Both the position numbers and the translations under genes were made by a program. From an uncultured Anaerolineae bacterium (GTDB taxonomy: Bacteria > Chloroflexota > Anaerolineae > Anaerolineales > Villigracilaceae): a stretch of 64,000 nt of DNA. Shown here in pieces: positions 51,818 through 60,952 of the stretch. The notes below the pieces were generated by a model, which worked only from the letters and a program-made list of their open reading frames with translations, had not been told where the DNA came from and ran no database searches. The stretch is taken from positions 1 through 64,000 of the forward strand of contig CAKZJX010000136.1 of assembly GCA_937120535.1 (NCBI GenBank), read 5' to 3'. Numbering within the stretch: the stretch's first letter is position 1; each line of letters begins with the position of its first letter.

Positions 51818-51871
51818 CACCGATGTCCTGGGGCACATTGATGCTTCACTACACACAGCTATCAATACGCT

Positions 51872-53086
51872 ATGATGAACGCATTACGCGATCTTAAAGC
51901 CTTGCCCCGCAATGTCTGGGTGGCAACCATCACGTCTTTCCTCACCGACATCTCATCGGAGATGATCGTCTATCTTATTCCCCTGTTCTTGTCGAATGTG
52001 CTGGGGGTTCGCACGGTCATCATTGGTTTGATCGACGGCGTGGCCGAAACAACGGCAAGTGTGCTCAAGCTGTATTCGGGTGCGCTTTCCGATAAGCTGG
52101 GCAAGCGGAAATGGGTTGCTGTCGTCGGATACGGCCTCTCGACCCTGGCCAAGCCGTTCCTGCTGATAGCCAATTCGTGGTTTTGGGTGTTGGGGGTGCG
52201 TTTTGCTGATCGGGTTGGCAAGGGCATTCGTAATCCGCCGCGCGATGCGCTGGTGGCGGACTCGATCGACGAAGCCCACCGTGGCTTGGCTTTCGGCGTT
52301 CATCGCGCCGGCGATACGTTTGGCGCATTCGTCGGTTTGGGATTGGCCGCAGCGATTGTGTTCCTGGTGCAATCTGGCCAGACGCAGTTGCTTTCCCGTT
52401 CCACGTTTCAGGTTACAGTGCTGATCAGCGTTTTGCCGGCAGCGCTAGCAGTTCTGATCTTGGCCTTGGGCGCACGGGACGTGACCACCCTAACCTCCAG
52501 CTCGCGCCCGATACTGTCGTTACGAGGGGTGGATCGCCGCTTCAAGTGGTTTTTGGGGATTGTGGTGTTGTTCACCTTGGGCAATTCGTCAGATTCCTTC
52601 ATTGTCCTACGTGGACAGGAGCGCGGCTTGAGCGTGGTCCAGGTGATGTTGATGGTGATGACGTTTAACCTGGTCTACGCCGTGTTGGCCGGCCCCCTGG
52701 GCTCTCTCTCCGATCGCCTGGGTCGCCGGCGCATTCTGGTCTTCGGATGGCTGGCGTATGGGCTGGTGTATCTCGGCTTGGCGTTGGCTCGATCGGGTTG
52801 GCAGGTGTGGGCGCTGTTTGGCCTATATGGTGTGTACTACGCCGCTACCGAGGGCGTGATCAAGGCCCTGATCGCCGACTTGGTTCCCGAAGCGTTGCGC
52901 GGTACAGCGTATGGCTTGCATGCCGCAGCAGTTGGGCTGACCGCCTTGCCGGCCTCGCTGATCGCCGGCCTGCTGTGGCAGGGTATTGGCCCCTGGAGCG
53001 GGTTTGGCCCCTCGGCGCCGTTCTTCTTCGGCGCCGCCCTGGCCTCACTTGCCGCTGTGCTCTTCTGGCGATTGGTAGAATCATAG
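51872..53086 (+). CDS. MFS transporter
   Basis: 404 aa, 12 predicted helices. The loop 2-3 motif is GALSDKLGKRKWV and its repeat in the second half is GSLSDRLGRRRILVFG. The segment FADRVGKGIRNPPRDALVADSI is typical of an MFS subgroup often annotated as efflux or unknown. The substrate is unknown. There are two adjacent Met codons (51872, 51875) and no clear ribosome site. The SDR gene follows 39 bp later, with a TGGTAGAAT box inside the end of this gene. Confidence 0.88.
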   Translation: MMNALRDLKALPRNVWVATITSFLTDISSEMIVYLIPLFLSNVLGVRTVIIGLIDGVAETTASVLKLYSGALSDKLGKRKWVAVVGYGLSTLAKPFLLIANSWFWVLGVRFADRVGKGIRNPPRDALVADSIDEAHRGLAFGVHRAGDTFGAFVGLGLAAAIVFLVQSGQTQLLSRSTFQVTVLISVLPAALAVLILALGARDVTTLTSSSRPILSLRGVDRRFKWFLGIVVLFTLGNSSDSFIVLRGQERGLSVVQVMLMVMTFNLVYAVLAGPLGSLSDRLGRRRILVFGWLAYGLVYLGLALARSGWQVWALFGLYGVYYAATEGVIKALIADLVPEALRGTAYGLHAAAVGLTALPASLIAGLLWQGIGPWSGFGPSAPFFFGAALASLAAVLFWRLVES

Positions 53087-53125
53087 CCTGTCTGGATTCA
53101 CGCATTTCATTTCTGGAGCAAACCT

Positions 53126-53890
53126 ATGACCAGCCGAAAACCGACTGTTCTGATCACCGGCGCTGCTGGTGGCATCGGCCGTGCTACAGTGCATCTTTTC
53201 GCCCAGAAGGGATGGCGCGTGATTGGGGTGGACCGCGCTCCATTTGGGGAGAACTTTCCCGAAGACGGCTTGTTTATCCAGGCCGACATCTCACGCCCCG
53301 AAGAGATGGCGGTCATCTTTGAGCAAGCCCATGCCTTCACCGACTCGCTGGATGCGCTGATCAACAACGCTGCCATCCAGATCGCCAAGCCGTTGCTGGA
53401 GACTACCGTCGAGGAGTGGGATGCCGTCATGGCGTCTAATTTGCGTTCGGTGTTCTTGGGGGTCAAGCTGGCCTATCCGCTGCTCAAGGCGCATGGCGGT
53501 GGGGCGATCGTGAATGTTTCCTCAGTCCATGCCATTCAAACCTCGGCCAACATCGCCGCCTATGCCGCCTCGAAAGGAGGCTTGCTGGCCCTGACGCGTG
53601 CTATGGCGATCGAATTTGCGCCGGATAACATCCGCGTCAACGCCATCCTGCCCGGCGCAGTGGATACTCCGATGTTGCGCGCCGGCTTGAACCGCGGTCA
53701 CGTGAGCGGCGCCCGCATCGAGGAACGGCTGGAAAACCTGGCTCGTAAGACGGTGAGCGGCAAGATCGGCCGGCCCGAGGAGATCGCCTGCGCCATCTAC
53801 TTCTTAGCCGATAACGAGCAGTCCTCCTTTATGACCGGTCAAGCGCTGGTCGTGGATGGTGGCGCTACGGCTCGGTTGAGCACCGAATAG
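53126..53890 (+). CDS. Short-chain dehydrogenase/reductase
   Basis: 254 aa classical SDR: TGAAGGIGRATVHLFAQKGWRVIGVDR (Asp at the end of strand 2 favours NAD), LDALINNAAIQ, VNVSSVHAIQTSANIAAYAASKGG with the Ser-Tyr-Lys triad, and IRVNAILPGAVDTPM. TGGAGC lies upstream of the ATG. The substrate is unknown. It is unrelated in detail to the SDR at 43984. Confidence 0.9.
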   Translation: MTSRKPTVLITGAAGGIGRATVHLFAQKGWRVIGVDRAPFGENFPEDGLFIQADISRPEEMAVIFEQAHAFTDSLDALINNAAIQIAKPLLETTVEEWDAVMASNLRSVFLGVKLAYPLLKAHGGGAIVNVSSVHAIQTSANIAAYAASKGGLLALTRAMAIEFAPDNIRVNAILPGAVDTPMLRAGLNRGHVSGARIEERLENLARKTVSGKIGRPEEIACAIYFLADNEQSSFMTGQALVVDGGATARLSTE

Positions 53891-53902
53891 ACAACACCTG
53901 CC

Positions 53903-54601
53903 TCAAGGGATTTGCAAGGAAGTGCCAGCCGGCACAATAGGCGAGGTCAAACCGTTGTATTCCATGATGGCGGTCGGATCCACATCGCCAAACAGACAGG
54001 CGATGCGGTAGACCGTGGTGGCCGCTTCTTCCACCACATACACCGTGGGTGCGGTCGCAAGGCGCGTTCCCCTGGAAAAGGTCGAGCGTTTTGGGGAAGG
54101 ACCAAGGTCATCCCCGGTGGGTAAATCTGACCGCTGAGCAAGTTGTTGGCTGCCAGTAACTCCAGCGGGTGCACGTCAAAACGACGGGCAATGCACCACG
54201 GCCATTCTCCTTGCTGCAACATAGGTCTCCGGCCGGTTCAGGGCTGGGTCTTCTTGGCCTGCAGGACTAGCGGGGATGATCGGCTCGGCCGGCAAGAGCG
54301 GCATAGGCCTTGCGGTAGGCATCGGGAGGAGAGGGGGCTCGACGGGTATGGGGGTATCGGTGGGAAAGATAGGCTCCGTCAGTTCGGACGGATCGGTGAG
54401 TCCCTCTTCCGGCAAAGGAGTTGCTTCAGGTAACGGTTCTTCGAGGGACGCCGTTACTTCGTTGGCGCTTAACTGTTCGATAATGGCTGTAGCGGTTCGC
54501 GCATCGGCGCTGGTGTTCGATGAGGCGAACAGGTTGCATGCTCCGATCAACACCCCGCCCAAAAGGAGCAATATACCGGAGAGGGGAACGGACATTTTCA
54601 T
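53903..54601 (-). pseudogene. LysM lipoprotein interrupted by two compensating frameshifts
   Basis: Frame 1 (54601-54176) gives a signal with lipobox IGAC, a Ser/Thr/Pro/Glu linker and ALNRPETYV. The next frame continues LQQGEWPWCIARRFDVHPLELLAANNLLSGQIYPPGMTLVLP, a LysM domain. Frame 1 then resumes with GTRLATAPTVYVVEEAATTVYRIACLFGDVDPTAIMEYNGLTSPIVPAGTSLQIP and TGA at 53905-53903, a second LysM-like domain. The total of 699 nt is a multiple of three, so the two indels cancel. It is either a recent pseudogene or has assembly errors. If intact it would be a peptidoglycan-binding lipoprotein of about 232 aa. Confidence 0.8.
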
Positions 54602-54643
54602 GGACGGCCTCGCAAGCGAGAGGTTAAGACCTGGTTAGCGCCG

Positions 54644-54649
54644 ATTATA
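54644..54649 (-). promoter_or_regulatory. Extended -10 promoter of the LysM lipoprotein
   Basis: On the minus strand TGCTATAAT sits about 36 nt upstream of the predicted ATG at 54601, with GCGAGG as ribosome site. Confidence 0.45.
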
Positions 54650-54687
54650 GCATTGCTGTAGACAAATTCATAATGTCTGCCAGCTGG

Positions 54688-54693
54688 TATAAT
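54688..54693 (+). promoter_or_regulatory. Extended -10 promoter of the metalloprotease operon
   Basis: TGGTATAAT (hexamer 54688-54693) lies 17 nt upstream of the ATG at 54711, whose short leader contains AAGGAGG. Confidence 0.5.
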
Positions 54694-54710
54694 TCGATCA
54701 AGGAGGCTTT

Positions 54711-56102
54711 ATGGTGTTGCGTCTCATCTCTCTCCTTCTTTTGCTGAGCTTATCGTTCCTCCCCCGGACGGCGGCGGCCATTGCTCCCTCGACTGTCACC
54801 GTCTTAGAAAATCAGGCCGTCCTGCGCTTCCCAGAACGTATTACCTTCCGAGCGCGCTTTGAATCGACTTCTCCGATCGCCACCGTCACCCTGGAATACG
54901 GCAGCGAGCAGTTGACCTGCGGCGAAGTGGTGGCCAAAGCTTTTCCCCAATTCCGCCCTGGCCCTCAGGTCGCAGTGGAATGGACGTGGGACATGCGCCA
55001 GTCGGGCTCGCTGCCGCCGGGCGAGACCATCTGGTGGCGCTGGCGCCTGGTGGACTCCACTGGCCAGGAAACCCTGATCGAGCAGCAAACCGTCACCTGG
55101 CTGGATTCCCAATACGCCTGGCGCACCCTCACTCGCAGCGACATCGCCCTGCATTGGTATTCCGGCGATCAAGCCTTTGCCGAAACCCTGCTCAATGCTG
55201 CTGAGCAAGGACTAAAGCGCTTGGAGGCGGATGCCGGCATCCGCTTAGAGAGCCGCGTGGATATCTACATCTATGCCAACACCTTCGACTTGCGCCAGGC
55301 CATCCTCTATGAGCCCTCTTGGACCGGCGGCGTGGCCTTCCCGGAAAACGGCATCGTGATCATTGGCATTGCGCCCAACCAGCTAGAGTGGGGCCTCGAT
55401 ACCATCGTCCACGAGTTGAGCCACGTGGTGATCGGCGCTGTTACCTTCTCCTGCTTGGGTGATCTACCCACGTGGCTAAGCGAGGGGTTGGCCGTCTACA
55501 GCGAGGGCGATCTCGATCCCGCTTCGCAAGCTCAGCTCGATCGGGCCATTCGCAACGACACCCTGCTTAGCGTGCGTTCCTTGAGCGGTCCCTTCTCCGA
55601 AGTCCCCGATCGCGCCTATCTCTCCTACAGCCAATCCTACAGCATTGTTCGCTTCTTGATCGAGACCTATGGTCAGGAAAAGATGAACGCTCTGTTGGCC
55701 ACCCTGCGCGACGGTCAATCTCTCGACGCCGCCCTACTGCAGACCTACGGCTTCGATGTAGACGGCCTGGAGCGCGAATGGCGCGCCGCTATTGGCGCCA
55801 AACCGCCTGTCGCCCTGGCTCGACCCACCGCTCAACCCACTCCAACCGTCGTCCCGACCATTGTTCCCATCTCTGGCTTCATCCCGCCGATCACTCCCAC
55901 GCCGTTCCTGATCCCTAGCCCGGCGCCGGTCCTTCCTTCCCCCGAAGCCACCCAGGAGGCCCCTTTGGCCCCGGCTGGCGCATCGATCGTGCGGATGGCT
56001 GTCTTGCTCTTCGCCGTCTGTTTCTCGGCGGTCTTCCTGATCGGCATCGTGGTTTTGGGGGTCATTCTACACATGCAAAAGCAAAAAGGAGGCTCGCCAT
56101 GA
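54711..56102 (+). CDS. Membrane-anchored gluzincin metalloprotease (peptidase MA-like)
   Basis: 463 aa exported protein. It has an N-terminal signal peptide (LISLLLLLSLSFLPRTAAA), a beta-rich domain (about 25-130), then the zinc site TIVHELSHVVIGAV (HExxH) with the third ligand in LPTWLSEGLAVYSEGD. TPR-free helices follow, then a Pro-rich linker (about 370-420) and a C-terminal helix (AVLLFAVCFSAVFLIGIVVLGVIL) anchoring it to the membrane. The substrate is unknown. It overlaps the substrate-binding protein gene by 4 nt, suggesting a joint peptide-degrading and peptide-binding role. Confidence 0.88.
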   Translation: MVLRLISLLLLLSLSFLPRTAAAIAPSTVTVLENQAVLRFPERITFRARFESTSPIATVTLEYGSEQLTCGEVVAKAFPQFRPGPQVAVEWTWDMRQSGSLPPGETIWWRWRLVDSTGQETLIEQQTVTWLDSQYAWRTLTRSDIALHWYSGDQAFAETLLNAAEQGLKRLEADAGIRLESRVDIYIYANTFDLRQAILYEPSWTGGVAFPENGIVIIGIAPNQLEWGLDTIVHELSHVVIGAVTFSCLGDLPTWLSEGLAVYSEGDLDPASQAQLDRAIRNDTLLSVRSLSGPFSEVPDRAYLSYSQSYSIVRFLIETYGQEKMNALLATLRDGQSLDAALLQTYGFDVDGLEREWRAAIGAKPPVALARPTAQPTPTVVPTIVPISGFIPPITPTPFLIPSPAPVLPSPEATQEAPLAPAGASIVRMAVLLFAVCFSAVFLIGIVVLGVILHMQKQKGGSP

Positions 56103-57691
56103 AGCGCTTCGCCCTGCCTGTGCTCTCGCTGCTTGTGCTGTGGATCGCTCTGGCAGCCCGGCCGGCTGAGGTCCACTTTCCTCAAGTACGGCTTCCTCTC
56201 AAGCAGGCGCTGGTGCTGTCCGGCGGCGAGATGACCAACCCGCGCTACTACGATCCGGCTACCACCTACGGCGCCGGCGATAAGCGCGTCTTTAGCGGCC
56301 TGGTCTCCTTCGATCCGCGTCTCAACCTGGTCCCTGATCTGGCGGAGCGCTGGGAAGTGAGCCCAGATGGCACTGTCTACACCTTCTACCTGCGGCGTAA
56401 TGCCCGCTTCCACGACGGCCGGCCGGTCACGACGCAAGACGTGATCTACTCCTGGGAGCGCGCTGCTCGACCGAAGACCGGCTCCGACACGGTATTGACC
56501 TACCTGGGCGACATCGTCGGTGTGGCCGAGATGCATGCCGGCCAAGCCACCACTATTCGCGGCCTGAAAGCCCTGGACGATCACACCTTACAGGTAACCC
56601 TAGACGCTCCCAAGCCCTACTTTCTCCTGAAGCTCACGTATGCTACGGCCTTTGTAGTGGACAAGAAGAACGTTGAATCCGGCCCAGATTGGTACCGCCG
56701 GCCCAACGGCACTGGCCCCTACAAACTTGTGGAATGGAAACCCTTCGAGCGCATCGTCTACGAACGCAATCCCGATTTCTACCTTGGCCCGCCTGCCATC
56801 CCCTACGTAGTCGTCAACCTATACAGCGGCGTTGACTTTCGCCTCTACGAGAGCGGCGAGGTGGATATTGCCGATGTGCCCTTCTATGCCGTCGATCGCT
56901 TTGCCGATCCCATCGAGCCGCTTCACCGTGAGCTGGTCACCGGCGTGGACCTATGTACCAGTTACGTAGTCTTCGACGTCTCTCGGCCTCCGTTCGACGA
57001 TCCCAAAGTGCGCCAGGCCTTCACCATGGCCTTCGATCGCAGCAAATACCTCGAAATTGTGCTCAAAGGTCGTGCCCTGCCGGCCATCGGCCCCTACCCA
57101 CCCGGCCTGCCTGGCTTCAACGTCGCCCTGCGCGGCTTGCCTTACGATCCCGATCAAGCCCGCCGCCGTCTGGCCGAGTCGAACTACGGGGGTCCCCAAG
57201 GTCTTCCGCCCATTATCTTTACCAATACCGGCTACGGCAGTTACATCAGCCCAGATGTCGCAGCGATGGCTCAGATGTGGCAACAGACCCTGGGCGTGAC
57301 CCTCACCATCGAAAACCTCGAACCCAACTACTACTACGACCAGATCTACAGTAGAAATCATGGCCATCTCTTCAGCACCGGTTGGTGCGCCGACTATCCC
57401 GATCCTCAAAACTTTGCCGACGTCCTCTTCCACAGCGGATCGGCGCAGAACATGGGCTACTACTCGAATCCGGCCCTCGATGTCCTGCTTGAGCAAGCCC
57501 GCGTCGAACCCGATGTCGCCAAACGCATCGCCCTCTACCAGCAGGCTGAACAGATGATCGTGGACGACGCGCCAGTGCTCTTCACCACCCATTCCCTGTC
57601 CTACCAACTGGTCAAGCCCTACGTGAAGGGCTACGTGCTCACCCCGATTCACATTCCCATCGAACGCTACATGTGGCTCGAAGGGAAGTAA
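56099..57691 (+). CDS. Peptide/oligosaccharide ABC transporter substrate-binding protein (SBP_bac_5)
   Basis: 530 aa, signal peptide at residues 1-22. It has the family-5 layout: YYDPATTYGAGDKRVFSGLVSFDPRLNLVPDLAERWEVSPDGTVYTFYLRRNARFHDGRPVTTQDVIYSWERA, then RPNGTGPYKLVEWKPFERIVYERNPDFY and VRQAFTMAFDRSKYLEIVLKGRALPA. No lipobox is seen, so it may be retained by an uncleaved signal or by partners. No permease or ATPase genes flank it, making it an orphan SBP coupled (ATGA) to a metalloprotease. Confidence 0.92.
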   Translation: MKRFALPVLSLLVLWIALAARPAEVHFPQVRLPLKQALVLSGGEMTNPRYYDPATTYGAGDKRVFSGLVSFDPRLNLVPDLAERWEVSPDGTVYTFYLRRNARFHDGRPVTTQDVIYSWERAARPKTGSDTVLTYLGDIVGVAEMHAGQATTIRGLKALDDHTLQVTLDAPKPYFLLKLTYATAFVVDKKNVESGPDWYRRPNGTGPYKLVEWKPFERIVYERNPDFYLGPPAIPYVVVNLYSGVDFRLYESGEVDIADVPFYAVDRFADPIEPLHRELVTGVDLCTSYVVFDVSRPPFDDPKVRQAFTMAFDRSKYLEIVLKGRALPAIGPYPPGLPGFNVALRGLPYDPDQARRRLAESNYGGPQGLPPIIFTNTGYGSYISPDVAAMAQMWQQTLGVTLTIENLEPNYYYDQIYSRNHGHLFSTGWCADYPDPQNFADVLFHSGSAQNMGYYSNPALDVLLEQARVEPDVAKRIALYQQAEQMIVDDAPVLFTTHSLSYQLVKPYVKGYVLTPIHIPIERYMWLEGK

Positions 57692-57738
57692 CCCTCCCCC
57701 CGCTCGCATCCTACCTGACGACCATCAGCGATTCCTCA

Positions 57739-57782
57739 GGGACCTCGGGCCGGCTCCTCCCAGAACCGAGCACTGAGGTCCC
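57739..57782. repeat. Inverted repeat downstream of the SBP gene
   Basis: GGGACCTC (57739-57746) pairs with GAGGTCCC (57775-57782), and an inner CTCGG/CCGAG can pair instead. No U-tract follows, so it may be a weak terminator or a protective 3' hairpin. Confidence 0.4.
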
Positions 57783-57815
57783 CTCTCCCCCTCCCCCCTC
57801 TCCCGCTTCATCCTT

Positions 57816-57821
57816 TATAAT
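57816..57821 (+). promoter_or_regulatory. -10 box of leaderless recG
   Basis: TATAAT ends 6 nt before the recG ATG at 57828, after a C/T-rich tract with no Shine-Dalgarno. It predicts a leaderless transcript. Confidence 0.6.
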
Positions 57822-57827
57822 ACCCTC

Positions 57828-60362
57828 ATGCTTTCTTCGATCGAAAAACTGCGTCGCTTCTTCAGTCTTGAACGTCAAAAAGGGTTCGACAACACAGCCG
57901 TTATCGGCGGATTGGTGAGAATGCTGGACTTTTGGGAGAGCGAAGCGCGTGCCGAAGGCGTGGACGAGGCGATCATCCAAGCCGTTATCCAGCGCTTGCG
58001 CAACTACGAGAGCCTTACTCCCCAGGGCCGTGCCGATGCCCTCAAAGGACTATGGAAGCGCATTAGTGAAACCTATCCCGAAGCCAGCAAAAAACCCACA
58101 GAGAAAGCCCGTCCTGCCTCTCGCTCCCAGCCGACTGCGCCTCCGGAACCGACGCCATCGCCTGCGCTGATCGGCGAAGCCTCCGAACCGCTCCCAACCT
58201 GGCTACAGCCCGAATCGCCGCCTGCCGAAACTTCGTCGCCGGCCCCGGCGGTTATTGAGTCAGCTCCAGCTCCGCTGGCCCAGCCTGCTGAACCGGCCCC
58301 GGCCCGGCCGGCGGCCCTGGATGCGCCGCTCACCGTCATCCAAGGGGTTGGCCCCAAACAGGCGCGCATGTTGGCTCAACTCGGCCTGCACAGCCTAGGC
58401 GATCTGCTCTACTACTTCCCGCGCCGCTACGAAGATTACACCCAAATGAAGCCGATCAAAAACCTATGGGTCAACGAACAAGTCACTGTGATCGGCACCG
58501 TGCAATCCGTAGAGGGCCGTTTGATTCGAGATGGTAAGCTCCACCTGGTTGAAGCCATTCTCAACGATGGCACCGGTGCCTTGCGGTTGGTGTGGTTCAA
58601 CCAGCCTTGGATGATCAACCGCGTCAAGGTCGGCGATCATGTCTCGGCCTCGGGCAAGCTAGACCAATATCTGGGCCGGCTGGTGATGAACAACCCTGAG
58701 CTCGAACCGCTGGAGATCGAGCATCTGCATACCAACCGTATCGTGCCCATCTACCCGTTGACCGCCAACCTACGGCAGAAGTGGTTACGCCGCATCATGA
58801 ACCAAGTAGTCCCCTACTGGGCCCCGCGGGTTCCCGATCCGCTGCCGGCCTGGGTTCGCCATTCGGCTGGCTTGATAGCGCTCGGCGAGGCGCTCAAGCA
58901 GATTCACTTCCCCGACTCCCAAATCCACCTCAAGCGGGCGCGAGAGCGCTTGGCCTTCGACGAAATCTTCCTGCTCCAGCTAGGCGTGCTCCGACAGAAG
59001 CAAGACTGGCAATCGGCCACAGCCTGCGTCTTCCACGTCCCCGACGCCTGGCTGGAGGCGCGCCGCCAGACCCTGCCCTTTTCGCTGACCAGCGCCCAAC
59101 AGCGCGCCCTGGTTCAGATCCGGCGCGACCTGGCCTCAGGACGGCCGATGAACCGTCTGTTGCAAGGAGATGTCGGCTCCGGGAAGACGGTGATCGCTGC
59201 CCTGGCGGCGGCCATCGTCGTCCAGGGAGGCAAGCAGGTTGCCATCATGGCGCCCACTTCCATCTTGGCCGAACAGCACTTTCGCACCTTTTCCAACCTG
59301 TTGCCCGACCTCTCCATCCGCCTGCTGATCGGTGATACCCCTGAAGCTGAGAAGGCTGAAATCCGCGCCGGCCTGGCTGCCGGGACCATCTCCATCGTGG
59401 TCGGCACCCATGCCTTGATCGAAGAAACCGTGACCTTTGCCGACTTGCAACTAGCGATCATTGACGAACAACATCGCTTTGGAGTGGAACAGCGCGCAGC
59501 GCTGCGCCGCAAGGGGACCACTCCCCACCTGCTGGTGGTGACCGCCACACCCATCCCGCGCTCGCTGGCGCTTACCCTATACGGCGACCTCGACCTGACG
59601 GTGATGGACGAACTGCCGGCCGGCCGCCGTCCTGTTCAGACTTACGTGTTGCGCCCCCAAGAGCGCGAGCGGGCCTACCTTCTGATCCGATCCCAAATCG
59701 AACAAGGCTACCAGGCGTTCATCATCTACCCGCTCATTGAAGAGAGCGAAAAATTGGACAACCTGAAAGCCGCCGTGGATGATTATGAGCGTCTATCCAC
59801 CGAAATTTTCCCTGATCTACGCCTGGGTCTGCTGCATGGTCGCATGCGTCCTGATGAGAAAGAGCGTGTGATGGCCGACTTTCGTGATGGTCGCTATCCC
59901 ATCCTGGTTTCGACCACCGTGGTGGAGGTCGGCGTAGATGTGCCAAACGCCACCGTGATGCTGATCGAAGGGGCCAACCGTTTTGGCTTGGCCCAGCTTC
60001 ACCAGTTGCGCGGGCGCGTTGGACGCGGCGGAGCGCAATCCTACTGTCTGCTGATCCCCGAGCGATCCGATGAGGTCGAGAACGAGCGCCTACAAGCCAT
60101 GGCCGAAACCAATGACGGCTTCGTGCTGGCCGAACGCGATCTGCAACAGCGCGGCCCCGGCGAATTCCTCGGCACCCGACAGGCCGGCTTCACTACCCAG
60201 CTCAAGATGGCCAATCTCACCGATCTGACTTTAATCGAGCAGGCGCGCGCTCACGCTCAACGGGTCTTTGAGCAAGACCCATACCTTGAACATCCTGACC
60301 ATAGCTTCTTAACCGAAGCCCTCGATCGTTTCTGGGGAGCCGGCCGAGGCGATATCAGTTAG
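57828..60362 (+). CDS. recG: ATP-dependent DNA helicase RecG
   Basis: 844 aa, about 150 residues longer than E. coli RecG. It reverses stalled forks and branch-migrates Holliday junctions. An N-terminal helical region (SLERQKGFDNTAVIGGLVRMLDFW) and a Pro-rich linker precede the core, which starts LTVIQGVGPKQARMLAQLGLHSLGDLLYYFPRRYEDYT (HhH and wedge). Helicase motifs are I GDVGSGKT (about 447), II DEQH (about 546), TATPIPRSLALTLYGDLDLTVMDELPAGR and HQLRGRVGRG, then the RecG C-terminus with GPGEFLGTRQAG. coaD follows 16 bp later. Confidence 0.96.
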   Translation: MLSSIEKLRRFFSLERQKGFDNTAVIGGLVRMLDFWESEARAEGVDEAIIQAVIQRLRNYESLTPQGRADALKGLWKRISETYPEASKKPTEKARPASRSQPTAPPEPTPSPALIGEASEPLPTWLQPESPPAETSSPAPAVIESAPAPLAQPAEPAPARPAALDAPLTVIQGVGPKQARMLAQLGLHSLGDLLYYFPRRYEDYTQMKPIKNLWVNEQVTVIGTVQSVEGRLIRDGKLHLVEAILNDGTGALRLVWFNQPWMINRVKVGDHVSASGKLDQYLGRLVMNNPELEPLEIEHLHTNRIVPIYPLTANLRQKWLRRIMNQVVPYWAPRVPDPLPAWVRHSAGLIALGEALKQIHFPDSQIHLKRARERLAFDEIFLLQLGVLRQKQDWQSATACVFHVPDAWLEARRQTLPFSLTSAQQRALVQIRRDLASGRPMNRLLQGDVGSGKTVIAALAAAIVVQGGKQVAIMAPTSILAEQHFRTFSNLLPDLSIRLLIGDTPEAEKAEIRAGLAAGTISIVVGTHALIEETVTFADLQLAIIDEQHRFGVEQRAALRRKGTTPHLLVVTATPIPRSLALTLYGDLDLTVMDELPAGRRPVQTYVLRPQERERAYLLIRSQIEQGYQAFIIYPLIEESEKLDNLKAAVDDYERLSTEIFPDLRLGLLHGRMRPDEKERVMADFRDGRYPILVSTTVVEVGVDVPNATVMLIEGANRFGLAQLHQLRGRVGRGGAQSYCLLIPERSDEVENERLQAMAETNDGFVLAERDLQQRGPGEFLGTRQAGFTTQLKMANLTDLTLIEQARAHAQRVFEQDPYLEHPDHSFLTEALDRFWGAGRGDIS

Positions 60363-60378
60363 GAGAACACCCTGTCCT

Positions 60379-60894
60379 ATGGTAAAAGCCCTTTTCCCTG
60401 GCACCTTCGACCCGATCCATTATGGCCATATTGACATTGCCCATCGTGCAGCGCGTCTCTTCGATGAAGTGATCATGGCTGTATACGACAAGCCGCTCAA
60501 GTCGCTGCTCTTTTCGCCTGAGGAGCGTTTGGCGCTGGTCTCGCAGGTGTTTGCCGATCACCCAAAGATTACTGTGGTCGGCTATTCGGGCCTGACGGTG
60601 GAATTCTGTCGCGCCATCGGCGCCCAGGTGATCGTGCGTGGTTTGCGCGTCTTCTCAGACTTTGAGTTTGAGTTTCGTATGGCTTTGGCCAACCAACGCT
60701 TGGCGCCAGATATTGAGACGGTGGCCTTGATCACCGCCGAAGAGCATACCTTCCTTTCCTCTAGCACGGTGAAAGAGATCGCCATGCTGAACGGCGATGT
60801 TTCGTCTATGGTGCCACCATTTGTTGCCGAGACGTTGAAACGGAAGATCAGCCAGACCCGCCAACAACCGATGCCCAACGCATTGCGCGATTGA
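60379..60894 (+). CDS. coaD: Phosphopantetheine adenylyltransferase
   Basis: Fourth step of CoA synthesis, 4'-phosphopantetheine + ATP to dephospho-CoA (171 aa). The nucleotidyltransferase motif is FPGTFDPIHYGHIDIAHRAARLFDEVIMAVYDKP, then the (T/S)-rich ISSSTVKE-like LSSSTVKEIAMLNGDVSSMVPP. It also shows VIVRGLRVFSDFEFEFRMALANQRLAPDIETVAL. It follows recG closely, so it is probably cotranscribed, although ribosome-site support is weak. Confidence 0.96.
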   Translation: MVKALFPGTFDPIHYGHIDIAHRAARLFDEVIMAVYDKPLKSLLFSPEERLALVSQVFADHPKITVVGYSGLTVEFCRAIGAQVIVRGLRVFSDFEFEFRMALANQRLAPDIETVALITAEEHTFLSSSTVKEIAMLNGDVSSMVPPFVAETLKRKISQTRQQPMPNALRD

Positions 60895-60918
60895 CGCACG
60901 ATGGTCTGAAAAACGCGA

Positions 60919-60924
60919 TAGAAT
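60919..60924 (+). promoter_or_regulatory. -10 box upstream of the coiled-coil gene
   Basis: TAGAAT lies 28 nt before the ATG at 60953, which also has CGGAGG. No good -35 at proper distance (TTGACG is 22 nt away). Confidence 0.35.
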
Positions 60925-60952
60925 ACAACCAATCGGCTGGACGGAGGCGACG

